Positions 38,608 to 47,498 are shown, counted from the stretch's first letter. The stretch is DNA of 64,000 nucleotides from Pseudoscardovia suis (GCF_002797875.1 NZ_PGFC01000002.1:62001-126000); one strand, 5' to 3'. The notes: generated by a model not told the origin, from the letters alone. Numbers and translations: made by a program.

Positions 38608-39795
38608 ATGAGTTCTCAGGAAGTCAAGGAATTCAGCCTGCTGGGCATGGTTCCGAATGCAATCAAGAATTCCGAGGCATCGTTGATTCGCACGTTCGAT
38701 GCTTATGCCAGCCAGTTCGAAGGTGTCATCCGTCTGACGCTCGGTGAGCCTGATTTCGACACTCCGCAAAAGATCAAGGACGCTGCCGTCCAATCCCTGA
38801 AAGACAACCACACGCATTATCCGCAGACCGTGGGTACCCCGGAGTTCCGGAAAGCGGTGTGCGAGTTCCTGAAGCGCCGCCGCGGATTGGATTACCAGCC
38901 GGACCAGATTATCGCCACCATTGGTGCCAGCGAGGCCTTGCGTTCGGCGATGTCGGCGCTTATCTCTCCCGGCGATGTGGTGATTGTGCCGACGCCGGCA
39001 TTCGGATTCTATGAAACGATTGCCCGACAGCTGGGCGCGCAGGTCGTGCGCATCGACACATCCCGCTCCGATTTCAAGCTCAGCCCCGAAACCCTTAACC
39101 GCACGCTTGCTGCGCTGGAAGACGTCAACACGCTGCTCGTGCTCAACTACCCGAACAACCCCACCGGCGTGAATCCCACGCGCGCTGAAATCAAGGCGCT
39201 CGCGGATGTGGTGGCGCGTCACAAGGCCGCAGTGATCAGCGATGAGGTCTATGCGCTCATTGCCTATGACGAGCCGACGACCTCCATCGCCGAGTTCCTG
39301 CCGGATCGCACGGTGCTCGTGGATTCCTGCTCCAAGACGCTTGCCATGACCGGATGGCGTCTTGGCTATGTGGCGGCGCCGAAAGAAATCATTCCGCAGA
39401 TTGCGAAAGTGCACCAGAGCACCGTCGCCACGGCCCCCCGCCCTGCAATGGATGCGGCAGTGGTGGGTTACCGCGATTGCGATGATGACGTGGATGCGAT
39501 GGTCGAGGAATACCACACCCGTCGCAACCTGCTGTATTACGGCTTGAAGGCGCAGGGCTTTGACTGCGTTCCCTCCGCTGGCGCGTTCTACCTGTATGCA
39601 CGCATTCCGGATTCCTTCGCAGACACGATGACCTTCTGCAAGGCGATGGTTGAAAAAGCCAAGGTGGCGGCCGTGCCCGGCGACGCATTCGAAAAGAACT
39701 CCCGTTATGTGCGCTTCAGCTACGCCACAAGCCAGGAGAACCTGCGTGAGGCATTGCACCGCATCTCTGCCTGGAAGGCGAAGGAAGGCTTCTGA
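38608..39795 (+). CDS. PLP-dependent aminotransferase, class I/II
   Basis: 395 residues. The fold-type I features are LTLGEPDFDTP (about 43), HYPQTVGTPEFRKAV (about 70), LNYPNNPTGVNP (about 181), and SCSKTLAMTGWRLGY with the PLP-binding Lys at residue 243. The C-terminal arginine loop (YVRFSYA) binds the substrate carboxylate. Members include aspartate, alanine and acetyl-diaminopimelate aminotransferases (PatA-like); the amino donor cannot be resolved here. GGAAGG lies upstream of ATG 38608. It is followed two bases later by the histidine-phosphatase gene, so the genes 38608-41386 appear to be one operon. Confidence 0.9.
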   Translation: MSSQEVKEFSLLGMVPNAIKNSEASLIRTFDAYASQFEGVIRLTLGEPDFDTPQKIKDAAVQSLKDNHTHYPQTVGTPEFRKAVCEFLKRRRGLDYQPDQIIATIGASEALRSAMSALISPGDVVIVPTPAFGFYETIARQLGAQVVRIDTSRSDFKLSPETLNRTLAALEDVNTLLVLNYPNNPTGVNPTRAEIKALADVVARHKAAVISDEVYALIAYDEPTTSIAEFLPDRTVLVDSCSKTLAMTGWRLGYVAAPKEIIPQIAKVHQSTVATAPRPAMDAAVVGYRDCDDDVDAMVEEYHTRRNLLYYGLKAQGFDCVPSAGAFYLYARIPDSFADTMTFCKAMVEKAKVAAVPGDAFEKNSRYVRFSYATSQENLREALHRISAWKAKEGF

Positions 39796-39797
39796 GC

Positions 39798-40490
39798 GTG
39801 ACATACACGACGATTCACTTCGTGCGGCATGGCGAGGTTTACAATCCTGGCCACGTGCTGTATGAGAGGCTGCCTGGATACCATCTTTCTGACCGCGGTC
39901 GCTCGATGGCGCGTCGCACAGCCCGATACCTTGCAGCAAACGCCGGCCCGGCGCATGCCATCGCCGTGTATTCGTCACCGCTGGAACGGGCGCAGGAGAC
40001 CGCAGGGTGCATTCTTGATGCGCTCAACGAATTGCGCGAGGCCGAAGGCGAACCGCAGCTGGAACTGCATACCGATGAGCGCCTCATCGAAGCGGGCAAC
40101 GAATTTCGCGGCACCACTGTGGGCAAAGGCGACGGATCGCTGTGGCGCCATGGTCATTGGCGGCTGATCGGCAATCCATACAAGCCGTCATGGGGCGAAA
40201 GCTATCGTCACATCGCGGAACGCATGGTGGACTTCACTTACGATCTGCTGGATTCGCTGAGCGACCCTCCGCATGATTCCTCGCCTGCATTCTTCGGCAA
40301 GGATGTGATTGTCGTCAGCCATGAATCGCCTATCTGGTGCTTGCGCCGTGCCTTGGAGATTGGCAAGCCCGAACACAACATGTTGAGGCGCCAGACTGCG
40401 CTCGCATCCGTTACTTCGTTCACTTTTGAGAACGAAACTCATCGCTTGCTGGGATTGGCCTATGCCGATCCGGCCAAGCACGTGAAGTGA
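39798..40490 (+). CDS. Histidine phosphatase (phosphoglycerate-mutase-like)
   Basis: 230 residues from a GTG start two bases after the aminotransferase stop, with AAGGAAGG inside the end of that gene. RHGE at residues 10-13 supplies the phospho-histidine; a second catalytic His lies in VIVVSHESPIW (about 175), and YSSPLERAQETA (about 57) is also conserved. Such enzymes dephosphorylate small phosphate esters; a glycolytic mutase is unlikely at this sequence length and motif set. The next gene starts nine bases after the stop, suggesting joint expression. Confidence 0.88.
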   Translation: MTYTTIHFVRHGEVYNPGHVLYERLPGYHLSDRGRSMARRTARYLAANAGPAHAIAVYSSPLERAQETAGCILDALNELREAEGEPQLELHTDERLIEAGNEFRGTTVGKGDGSLWRHGHWRLIGNPYKPSWGESYRHIAERMVDFTYDLLDSLSDPPHDSSPAFFGKDVIVVSHESPIWCLRRALEIGKPEHNMLRRQTALASVTSFTFENETHRLLGLAYADPAKHVK

Positions 40491-40498
40491 GGCGCATT

Positions 40499-41386
40499 AT
40501 GAACAATTCTGATTGGAATGATCCCGAGCTGGTTCGCCGTTTGTGCGATGAAGCTCCCGTGCGCGACGCTGCGGAGACCGGGCAGCGCTTGATGGCGATG
40601 TGGCCGCTCACAAAGCCTCTGTATCTCGAGAACGACACGAAATACGCTGAGGAACTGCAAGTGCGGCTTACGCAGGAATTCGCCAAGCTCATCATCGGCG
40701 ACCCTGAACTTGCACAATCCGTGACGCTTGCGGATGCCGACTTCGTGTATGAGGGCGCGCAATCCATCCCCGGCAGGCCGCAGGAGATCGTGGATGCATT
40801 GGTTGCCGCCAATGAAGCCTATGACGCCGCTGCCGATTATTCCGATGACGGTGATGCCCGGCACTTGGTGAGCGCAGCGCAGAAAACCGGCGCTCGCGTG
40901 GATTATGGCGAGGATGCCGAGCTGACCGGCGCAGCGGCGGAATTCGCACAGACTCTTGATGCCGGTGACGCATTCGTGGATCAAATCGAACAGGATTCAC
41001 AGTCCTTGGGCGATCCCGTGGAACGTGTGTCCGTGGCGTTGTGCGCTGTCGGACTTGCGTTCTATGGGGCAATGCAGGCGTCTCGGGCGCTTGCTGAGTC
41101 CACCGACGGCAATCTTGTGGCAGGCATGATCAGCAGTGCGCTGTATTGCAATGAACTGGGCGAGCGCCATGGCGTGCCGCGGGTGTTTTTCGACGCAGAC
41201 ACGCTTGCAAAGCTGAATCGCCCGATGGAACCGGCGCAGTTCGTGCGCGCAGTGGCGCATGCTGCTTCGCTCGAATGGTCCCGTCATAAGGCGGATGTGG
41301 TGTGGGATCCCGATGCGGCGAAGGCCGATGCTGAGGAGGCCGACCGCAAACGTGAGCGTGAGGAACTGGCCAAGAAGTTCCAGTGA
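40499..41386 (+). CDS. Conserved-looking cytoplasmic protein of unknown function
   Basis: 295 residues, acidic, Ala-rich, no membrane segment or signal. I recognise no catalytic motif. The N-terminal part (about 1-110) looks helical; the C-terminus (about 265-295) is a charged Glu/Lys/Arg helix, possibly coiled coil. ATG 40499 has GTGAGG six bases upstream, better than a start at 40487, which would overlap the previous stop. Its tight spacing behind the histidine-phosphatase gene suggests a shared pathway or a partner role. Function unknown. Confidence 0.75.
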   Translation: MNNSDWNDPELVRRLCDEAPVRDAAETGQRLMAMWPLTKPLYLENDTKYAEELQVRLTQEFAKLIIGDPELAQSVTLADADFVYEGAQSIPGRPQEIVDALVAANEAYDAAADYSDDGDARHLVSAAQKTGARVDYGEDAELTGAAAEFAQTLDAGDAFVDQIEQDSQSLGDPVERVSVALCAVGLAFYGAMQASRALAESTDGNLVAGMISSALYCNELGERHGVPRVFFDADTLAKLNRPMEPAQFVRAVAHAASLEWSRHKADVVWDPDAAKADAEEADRKREREELAKKFQ

Positions 41387-41565
41387 ACGCGGCGCTGGCT
41401 TGGGTGTGAAGCTGGCGGCGGACCGTTGCGGCCTCTGTTGGCCGGTGGCGGTGGAGCGCCTGCGCAGTAGCGAACTCATGCGGCAGGATGCCTGCACGGT
41501 AGCCGACTCATGTGGCGGCGAGGGCTGCTTGCGGCACTGTGCTGCGATTCGTCTCACACTCGCGG

Positions 41566-41571
41566 CAAAAT
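41566..41571 (+). promoter_or_regulatory. -10-like box of gltX, probably leaderless
   Basis: CAAAAT ends six bases before ATG 41578 and there is no Shine-Dalgarno. The same arrangement precedes the genes at 45903 and 62266. Confidence 0.35.
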
Positions 41572-41577
41572 GGCGCT

Positions 41578-43095
41578 ATGTCTGAAGATAACAATCGTCC
41601 GGAACTCCCGGAGAACGTTCGAGTTCGATTCTGCCCATCGCCCACCGGCACCCCGCACGTGGGCATGGTGCGCACAGCCCTGTTCAACTGGGCGGAGGCG
41701 CGTCACACCCATGGCACGTTCGTCTTCCGCATCGAAGACACCGATGCCGCTCGTGACACGGAGGAGAGCTACAACCAGATTCTCGACGCCCTCAATTGGC
41801 TGGGCATCGACTGGGACGAGGGCATCAACGTCGGCGGCCCGCACGGCCCCTACCGTCAGTCTGAACGCACGGACATCTACAAGGATGTCGCCGCCAAGCT
41901 TCTCGCGGCAGGATACGCCTACGAGTCCTACTCGACGCCGGAGGAGATCGAGGCGCGCAATGTGGCGGCAGGCCGTCCGAAGGCATTCGGCTACGATGGC
42001 TACGATCGCAACCTCACCGAGGAGCAGAAGGCTGCTTTCCGCGCAGAAGGCCGCAAGCCGGCGCTGCGCATCAAGATGCCCGATGAGGACATCACGTTTG
42101 TCGATCTCATTCGTGGTCCTATCGAGTTCAAGGCCGGTTCCGTGCCGGACTATGTGATCGTGCGCCCGAATGGCGATCCGCTGTACACGCTGACCAACCC
42201 GGTCGACGATGCAATGATGGAGATCAACGTCGTGCTGCGTGGCGAGGATCTGCTCAGCTCCACGCCGCGCCAGATCGTGCTCTACCGCTACCTGATGGAG
42301 CTCGGCATCGCCAAGCAGATTCCGCTGTTCGGCCACATGCCGTACGTCATGGGTCAGGGCAAGAAGAAGCTGTCGAAGCGCGATCCGGAATCCAATCTGT
42401 TCCTGCATCGCGAGCATGGCTTCATTCGTGAAGGCCTGCTTAACTACCTTGCGCTTCTCGGCTGGTCCATCGGCCCCGACCGCGATGTGTTCTCGATGGA
42501 TGAGATGGTCGAGAAGTTCGATGTGCGTGACGTCAAGGCGAACCCGGCTCACTTCGACATTGACAAGGCGATCGCCATCAACGCCGAGCACATTCGCATG
42601 CTCGATCCGCAGGACTTCCTCAACCGTTCCGTGCCGTACTTGCACCGTGACGGCGTTGTGTCCGCTGATACGTGGGACGGCCTGACCGATCATGAGCGCG
42701 AGGTGCTCACTGCCGCTGCGCCGCTTGTGCAGCCGCGTGTGCGTCTGCTGGGCGAGGTCTCCGGCATGGTGGGCTCTCTGCTCTCTGATGCTTCCTACAT
42801 TGAACCGGATGCTGATGCGCGCAAGACGCTCAAGGATTCCGCGGGCGATGTGCTGACGAAGGCGATTGCTGCGCTTGAGGCCGTGCCTGAAGGCGAGTGG
42901 AAGGCTGAGCATATTCATGACGTGCTCAACACTGCGCTCGTGGATGAGGCCGGTTACAAGCCGCGTCTCGCGTTTGGTCCTGTGCGCACGGCTCTGTCGG
43001 GTCGCCGCGTGTCGCCGCCGCTGTTTGAATCCGCCGAGATCATTGGCAAGGATGTCACCGTGGCGCGTCTCAAGGGGCTGCTCGAACACCTGTGA
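41578..43095 (+). CDS. gltX: Glutamyl-tRNA synthetase
   Basis: 505 residues, class I aminoacyl-tRNA synthetase. [12 protein letters not shown] (about 18-29) holds the HIGH-type motif; RIEDTD and the KMSKS equivalent KKKLSKR (about 262-268) complete the ATP site. The C-terminal half is the anticodon-binding helical domain. It charges tRNA-Glu, and in bacteria lacking GlnRS also tRNA-Gln for amidation; genes for both tRNAs follow at 43610-43791. The start is taken at ATG 41578 because residues before it do not fit the family and a -10-like box immediately precedes it. A strong terminator follows. Confidence 0.97.
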   Translation: MSEDNNRPELPENVRVRFCPSPTGTPHVGMVRTALFNWAEARHTHGTFVFRIEDTDAARDTEESYNQILDALNWLGIDWDEGINVGGPHGPYRQSERTDIYKDVAAKLLAAGYAYESYSTPEEIEARNVAAGRPKAFGYDGYDRNLTEEQKAAFRAEGRKPALRIKMPDEDITFVDLIRGPIEFKAGSVPDYVIVRPNGDPLYTLTNPVDDAMMEINVVLRGEDLLSSTPRQIVLYRYLMELGIAKQIPLFGHMPYVMGQGKKKLSKRDPESNLFLHREHGFIREGLLNYLALLGWSIGPDRDVFSMDEMVEKFDVRDVKANPAHFDIDKAIAINAEHIRMLDPQDFLNRSVPYLHRDGVVSADTWDGLTDHEREVLTAAAPLVQPRVRLLGEVSGMVGSLLSDASYIEPDADARKTLKDSAGDVLTKAIAALEAVPEGEWKAEHIHDVLNTALVDEAGYKPRLAFGPVRTALSGRRVSPPLFESAEIIGKDVTVARLKGLLEHL

Positions 43096-43159
43096 TGCAG
43101 CGGGCGCCGCATGGTGCCTGTGATGCTGTGTCGCGGGCGGTGCCTGTTCGATGAATTAG

Positions 43160-43195
43160 GGCTGGGGCATGGTTAACATCATGCCCCAGCCTTTT
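43160..43195 (+). terminator. Terminator of gltX
   Basis: GGCTGGGGCATG pairs perfectly with CATGCCCCAGCC over an eight-base loop, followed by TTTT. Confidence 0.9.
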
Positions 43196-43269
43196 GCGTT
43201 GGGTCGTGTGTGCCGGATTGTTTTCGCCGGGGTAGCGCTAGTTCATTGACCGGTTTGCGAGTATTAGTT

Positions 43270-43460
43270 CGATTGCTATGTATTGCTCGCGCGGGGTTGC
43301 TCGCGCAGGGATGTTTGCGCACCGGGGGTGCTTGTGTACTGGCTCGCTCTCGCCGAGTTGCTCGCGTCGAGTTGCTCGCGTCGGGATACTTGTCGTGGTT
43401 TGCCCACCGTGGCTTGTTTGTGTTGGTTTGTCTGTGTTGGTTTGCGCACTTATCTTGCAA
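43270..43460. repeat. Degenerate short repeats between gltX and tRNA-Glu
   Basis: Units such as CGAGTTGCTCGCGT (exact tandem pair at 43354-43381) and variants of GTTGCTCGCG and TTGTGTTGGTTTG fill this stretch. No gene is supported in 43196-43537. Confidence 0.5.
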
Positions 43461-43537
43461 TCGGACGATCATGACGCGGATTGTCCGATTGCGAAAACCG
43501 CGGAATTCTGCGGCGACACGCCGAACGTTATTGCGAT

Positions 43538-43566
43538 TTGCCTTATTGCGAATGAGGCGGTATATT
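43538..43566 (+). promoter_or_regulatory. Promoter of the tRNA-Glu/tRNA-Gln unit
   Basis: TTGCCT at 43538-43543 and TATATT at 43561-43566 are separated by exactly 17 bases. Transcription would start near 43573, about 37 bases before tRNA-Glu. Confidence 0.7.
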
Positions 43567-43609
43567 ATTCAACTGTTGCGCCGAGAGGTGTGACCGTGGA
43601 AAAGTGAAT

Positions 43610-43682
43610 GCCCCTGTCGTCTAGCGGTCTAGGACTACGCCCTCTCACGGCGCCAACACCGGTTCAAATCCGGTCAGGGGTA
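43610..43682 (+). tRNA. tRNA-Glu (CTC anticodon)
   Basis: 73 bases. The acceptor GCCCCTG pairs with CAGGGGT (G-U at the end, as in actinobacterial tRNA-Glu). The anticodon loop CTCTCAC (stem CGCC/GGCG) and T-arm CCGGTTCAAATCCGG are clear. The discriminator is A and CCA is not encoded. Confidence 0.95.
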
Positions 43683-43719
43683 CGAAGTCTGGTTATTCCA
43701 GGCCCAGCTGAAAAGCTAT

Positions 43720-43791
43720 TGGGGTATGGTGTAATTGGCAACACAGGTGATTCTGGTTCATCCATTCTTGGTTCGAGTCCAGGTACCCCAG
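43720..43791 (+). tRNA. tRNA-Gln (CTG anticodon)
   Basis: 72 bases. The acceptor TGGGGTA pairs with TACCCCA, the anticodon loop is TTCTGGT and the T-loop contains GTTCGAGTC. The discriminator is G. It lies 37 bases after tRNA-Glu and probably shares its promoter and terminator. Confidence 0.94.
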
Positions 43792-43798
43792 CAAGTTG

Positions 43799-43831
43799 AC
43801 GGAAACCGCACAATCGCGGCTTCCGTTTTTT
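43799..43831 (+). terminator. Terminator of the tRNA unit
   Basis: ACGGAA-CCGC pairs with GCGG-TTCCGT (one A/C mismatch) and is followed by six Ts. Confidence 0.85.
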
Positions 43832-43890
43832 GTTATTCTGTCGCTGCAGAATTGCAGTGCAGCTAATCTCTCTGTGGGCTCATTCTTCCC

Positions 43891-44122
43891 ATGAGCCCCG
43901 TCTTCCCCAAGAGCCCGTCGCTTCTAATGGATTCGCCTCTTTCTATGAATCCTGTCTTTCCCCTGCAAGTCTCGTCTTTCCTCGTGAATCCGTCTTTTTC
44001 TCATGGATCCATCTCTCTTAGTGAATCCACCTCTTCCTGTGGATTCATCTTTCCCTATGGATTCTGCCTTTTCTCATGGATTTGCTTCTTCTCGTGGATT
44101 CCGTATTTCCCTGTGAATCCAT
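43891..44122 (+). repeat. Degenerate 18-19-bp tandem repeat (minisatellite-like)
   Basis: About eleven adjoining units of the form RTGRATYC followed by a pyrimidine-rich CTTTTCYC-like half, clearest at 43927-44120. Spacing is 17-21 bases, so reading frame is not held. No gene is supported here. Confidence 0.75.
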
Positions 44123-44163
44123 ACTTGACGGAGCCCCATGTCTGTCGCGCCTTACCGTTCCGC

Positions 44164-44829
44164 AATGTGCGAGTGGGCGCTGTCACATTGTGCGTTCATA
44201 GACCCTATGTGTGAGCGGCGGTTGGCACTTAGGCGGGTGGGGTGGTGTGTTTGGTTTGGGGTTTGGCTTGTTTGCTGGGTCGTGGTCTGCCGGGCTGTTG
44301 GGTTTGTGCCTATGTGTGAGTGGTGGCTGGCACATTGGGGCATGTTGCTGTGAGAGATACCGGATGAGTGGCTTGTTTCCGGTGGTTGCTGTGCGTCGGC
44401 GTGTGGGTTTGGCCTCTATGTGTGAGTGGCGGCTGGCACATAGCGGCGGTGATGTGCGTCGGCGGTGATATGCGTGAGCGGTGGCTGGCACTTAGGCGGC
44501 GAGGGCGTGCTGGATTGCCGGGGTGGCCTTATGTGTGAGCGGCGGTTGGCACTTAGGCGGGTGGGGTGGTGTGTTTGGTTCGGGGATTGGCTTGTTTGCT
44601 GGGGTCGTGGTTTGCCAGGCTGTTGGGTTTGGCCTCTATGTGTGAGTGGCGGATGGCACATTGGGGCATGTTGCTGTGAGGGATGCCGGATGAGTGGCTT
44701 GTTTCGGTGGTTGCTGTGCGTTGGCGTGTGGGTTTGGCTTTTATGTGTGAGTGGCGGCTGGCACTTAGGCGGCGAGGGTGTGCTGGATTGTCGGTGGCGG
44801 TGATATGTGCGGGTGACGGCTGGCACATT
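44164..44829 (+). repeat. Cluster of nine 26-bp palindromic repeats in a duplicated array
   Basis: Copies start at 44164, 44206, 44311, 44417, 44469, 44530, 44637, 44742 and 44804; each is exactly 26 bases and all have one orientation. The unit is a WATGTG arm, a middle like YGAGTGGCGGCTGG, and a CACWTW arm. Spacers share GTGTGTTTGGTTTGGGG, CTTGTTTGCTGGG and GGATGAGTGGCTTGTTTC. The 44206-44529 block is repeated from 44530 (offset about 324 bases). ORFs crossing it are repeat products. Confidence 0.9.
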
Positions 44830-44866
44830 GGGGCATGTTGCTGTGAGGGGCGACGGGAGCCGTCCC

Positions 44867-45499
44867 TCACTTCGTGAGTGTCAGGAAGTGGCGGTCCATG
44901 CCAAAATGCCAGCCGTCAAGCATGGCGGATGAGATGATAAGCGCCCCTAGCATAATTCCGCCCACGTTGAGCACAATGTCGAGGATGTCAAAGATTCCCA
45001 CGCTGAATATGTATTGTGCGCCTTCCACAATCAGCGCAAGCACCGCAGCGCCAATGGCGGTTTTCCACATTGATTTGATGAGCGCTTGCAACACCATGCC
45101 GAGGGGAAGAAAGATTGCAATATTCCACATCATGTCGAGCGGTGTGGATGCGAACTGCGCTCCGAACTGAGTGATGTCGAGATTGATGCCGCGAGTGCCG
45201 GGGGTGCGGTCAAACAGCACATACCACAGCGAGAAAAGGTATAGCAGGCCCACGGCGGCGGCGAACACCACTTCGAAGCGCTTTGCGAGCAACTGGAAGA
45301 TGAATGCCCCAAAGATCACGCCGCTCAGCACCAAAATCGTGCCGGCGAAGATCCCTGGTCCGACTGCCGCATATGCCCCGTGGAATGCGGTGATGAGGCT
45401 CTGCCGTAGGTCAGTGAATGTGATGAGGGCGTATTGGAATATGAAAATCCACAAAATGCCGCACGTGACTGAAATGCTGGCGATCGTCCGCTTCTCCAT
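44867..45499 (-). CDS. VanZ-like membrane protein
   Basis: 210 residues with about six membrane helices. The stretch LDMMWNIAIFLPLGMVL (about 117-133), EGAQYIF (about 156) and FDILDIVLNVGGIMLGALI (about 169) match the VanZ-like pattern (NxxxFxPxG, E..Q, D..DhxxNxxG). VanZ proteins are linked to low-level teicoplanin resistance and are otherwise of unknown role. ATG 45499 has AAAGG six bases upstream. The stop abuts the repeat cluster and no terminator hairpin is visible between them. Confidence 0.85.
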   Translation of the reverse strand: MEKRTIASISVTCGILWIFIFQYALITFTDLRQSLITAFHGAYAAVGPGIFAGTILVLSGVIFGAFIFQLLAKRFEVVFAAAVGLLYLFSLWYVLFDRTPGTRGINLDITQFGAQFASTPLDMMWNIAIFLPLGMVLQALIKSMWKTAIGAAVLALIVEGAQYIFSVGIFDILDIVLNVGGIMLGALIISSAMLDGWHFGMDRHFLTLTK

Positions 45500-45690
45500 C
45501 GAAGGCCTTTCCTTTGGGCGGCGGTGCGGAAGATGGCGCCTCCGCATGCCGTTCTGCTCTCGTTGCCTTCGTGGCGCGGCGTGATGATGACGCTGGACGA
45601 GGGCATTCCTCCTCTTGATGATACTTGCACTATGCGTCTTCTGCACAGATATCTAGGCGCAGACCCTAAGCGCAGAGAACCTATGCGGTT

Positions 45691-45831
45691 GTCTAGCTTC
45701 CGTCTTCGGCGACTGTTGTGGCGGCGGCGTGGATGCTTGGATGCGGGTATCCGGGTTTTTCGGTGTGGTCGTCTAGCCTCCGTCTTCGGCGACCCTTGCG
45801 ATTTGTGGCGTGGATGCTTGGGGACGGATAT
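45691..45831 (+). repeat. Direct repeat of about 60 bp at 80-bp offset
   Basis: GTCTAGC...CCGTCTTCGGCGAC...GTGGCG...CGTGGATGCTTGG occurs at 45691-45751 and again, diverged, at 45771-45831. The second copy lies shortly before the phosphoesterase promoter. The rest of 45500-45902 shows no gene. Confidence 0.7.
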
Positions 45832-45890
45832 CGTTGGCGTTGAATTGACTTGGAAACCGTGGTGACGCTAGCTGGTGCCATTCGCGGTCG

Positions 45891-45896
45891 TATGCT
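45891..45896 (+). promoter_or_regulatory. -10 box of the phosphoesterase gene, probably leaderless
   Basis: TATGCT ends six bases before ATG 45903, with no true Shine-Dalgarno at usable spacing and no clear -35 box. Confidence 0.45.
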
Positions 45897-45902
45897 TGGA
45901 GC

Positions 45903-47498
45903 ATGAGCATTCATCTTGATCCTCATCATCATGCTGCCGTGGGTGCCACCAAGGGAGAATCCGCCGCTGGTCAATCCGCTGCCGTGTCCGCCACCGGTCG
46001 ACCGGCCGCCCAAACTGACCCGTCGTCCTTTGCCGCGTCGCAGGTGCCGGCGTCAGCGCAACCGGGGCGCCCGCTGTCGATTTCGGCACGATTGGGTCGT
46101 TTGCAATTCCATAATTCCGGCAAATTCCGCGTGCTGCAGCTCTCCGACATTCAGGATGGCCCCAAGGTGAGCGCTGACACCATCAAACTCATCGCGGCGG
46201 CGTGCGATGCCGCGCGTCCCGATCTTGTGGTGCTCACTGGCGATCAGATCGCTGGATATCATTCCGCTTACCGCGCCACATATCGCAAGCGCCGTTGGAA
46301 TGATGCGCTTGACAGCATTATTGGCATGGGGCGTCAGGCCGTGAACTTCCTCGGCGACGCGTTCCAAGGGTTCCCTCAGATGCCGCAGCCGTCGCAATCC
46401 ACGGTGCGTCAGCAAGAAAGCCTCGACGAGCGCGCACAGGAAGCCACCGACCCGCAGGATGTGCGTCGCCTCGAATATGAGCGCGACCTTGCGCGCACCC
46501 GCGACATGGTGCGGCAGTCGATCCAGCAGTTCATGCAGCCCATTGTGGACCGCGGCATTCCGTTCGTCGTCACCTACGGCAACCATGACTTCCAATGCGG
46601 TCTCGACAATGCGGAATTCGATGCCATGTTCCGCGAACTGCCCGGGTGTCTCAACGCTGAGGCGACGGTGGCCGAGCCATTGCGTCCCTTGCATGTGCCG
46701 GGGAGTGGCCTGCCTGACCAAGTGGTCTACACCGCCGAACCCGGCACGCTTGCGCTGCCGGTGAGCGATGTGCGCCATACCCGCACGGTGTTTGGCATTG
46801 TGTTGCTTGATTCGGGTGATTATGCGCGCGAGGGTGGCTATGGCACGCCGTCGACGACCGGGATGGAATTCCTGCGCCTTGCACCGCAGGCCATGGGCGG
46901 TGCGAAGTCCATTGTGTTCCAGCACATTCCGTTGCCGCAGTTCTATAACTTGCTGCGTGTCGTTCCTCCTACGGCGGCGTATGCCGTGCAGGGATACCGC
47001 ACGTATGATTCTCAGACGTATCTGCTGGATGAAAGCGTGACGCAGCCCGGAAGCTTCCTGGGGGAGGGCATTAGCTGCCCGGATACCGATTGCGGTGAAT
47101 TCGATGTGATGAAGCAGACGAACGGCTATTTCGCATTGTTCGCCGGGCATGACCACCGCAATGGTTTCGTGGGGGAATACGATGGCATGATGCTTGGCGC
47201 CACCCCGACGTGCGGCTTTGGCGCATATGGTCCCGCGCCGAGCATGAGAGCGGCGAGGCTGTTTGAGTTCGACATCCGCCACCCCTACAACCCGCGCACG
47301 CAGCTGCTGCAGTTCGGCGATCTCGTGGGCAAGCCCAGCAGTCACAAGGCGTATACCTATGCCATGAGCCATGTGCCGACGAATGCTGGCGATACATGGA
47401 ACCTGTTGCGCAAGCCTAAGGTGTTCGGCGGTGTTGTGGCGGCGGTGGCGGGGCTGCTTGCCACGACGCTGTTCGGTGGCGGTCGCAAGCGCAGATAG
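45903..47498 (+). CDS. Calcineurin-like metallophosphoesterase
   Basis: 531 residues. Binuclear metal motifs appear in order: LQLSDIQDG (about 80, with Gln where many relatives have His), VLTGDQIAG (about 112), VTYGNHDF (about 224), FQHIP (about 340) and FAGHDHRNG (about 414). The first ~65 residues are low-complexity and the last ~25 hold a hydrophobic segment followed by basic residues, resembling a C-terminal membrane anchor. An insert at 130-205 is charged and helical. It probably hydrolyses a phosphoester; the substrate is unknown. No signal peptide is evident, so sidedness is uncertain. The gene appears to be a single leaderless transcript. Confidence 0.85.
   Translation: MSIHLDPHHHAAVGATKGESAAGQSAAVSATGRPAAQTDPSSFAASQVPASAQPGRPLSISARLGRLQFHNSGKFRVLQLSDIQDGPKVSADTIKLIAAACDAARPDLVVLTGDQIAGYHSAYRATYRKRRWNDALDSIIGMGRQAVNFLGDAFQGFPQMPQPSQSTVRQQESLDERAQEATDPQDVRRLEYERDLARTRDMVRQSIQQFMQPIVDRGIPFVVTYGNHDFQCGLDNAEFDAMFRELPGCLNAEATVAEPLRPLHVPGSGLPDQVVYTAEPGTLALPVSDVRHTRTVFGIVLLDSGDYAREGGYGTPSTTGMEFLRLAPQAMGGAKSIVFQHIPLPQFYNLLRVVPPTAAYAVQGYRTYDSQTYLLDESVTQPGSFLGEGISCPDTDCGEFDVMKQTNGYFALFAGHDHRNGFVGEYDGMMLGATPTCGFGAYGPAPSMRAARLFEFDIRHPYNPRTQLLQFGDLVGKPSSHKAYTYAMSHVPTNAGDTWNLLRKPKVFGGVVAAVAGLLATTLFGGGRKRR

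Noticed and set aside
43891-44214. 107-codon plus-strand ORF in the minisatellite
   Set aside because: Repeat spacing of 17-21 bases shifts frame between units, so the Phe/Ser/Pro-rich product is accidental.
44164-44829. CRISPR array
   Set aside because: The 26-bp repeats have uneven spacing (about 16-80 bases between copies), conserved spacers and no cas genes. They are dispersed palindromic repeats.
44183-44877. Several 60-136-codon ORFs on both strands in the repeat cluster
   Set aside because: Their products simply translate the repeats (CQPPLTH, CEWRLAH); no ribosome sites and no frame conservation.
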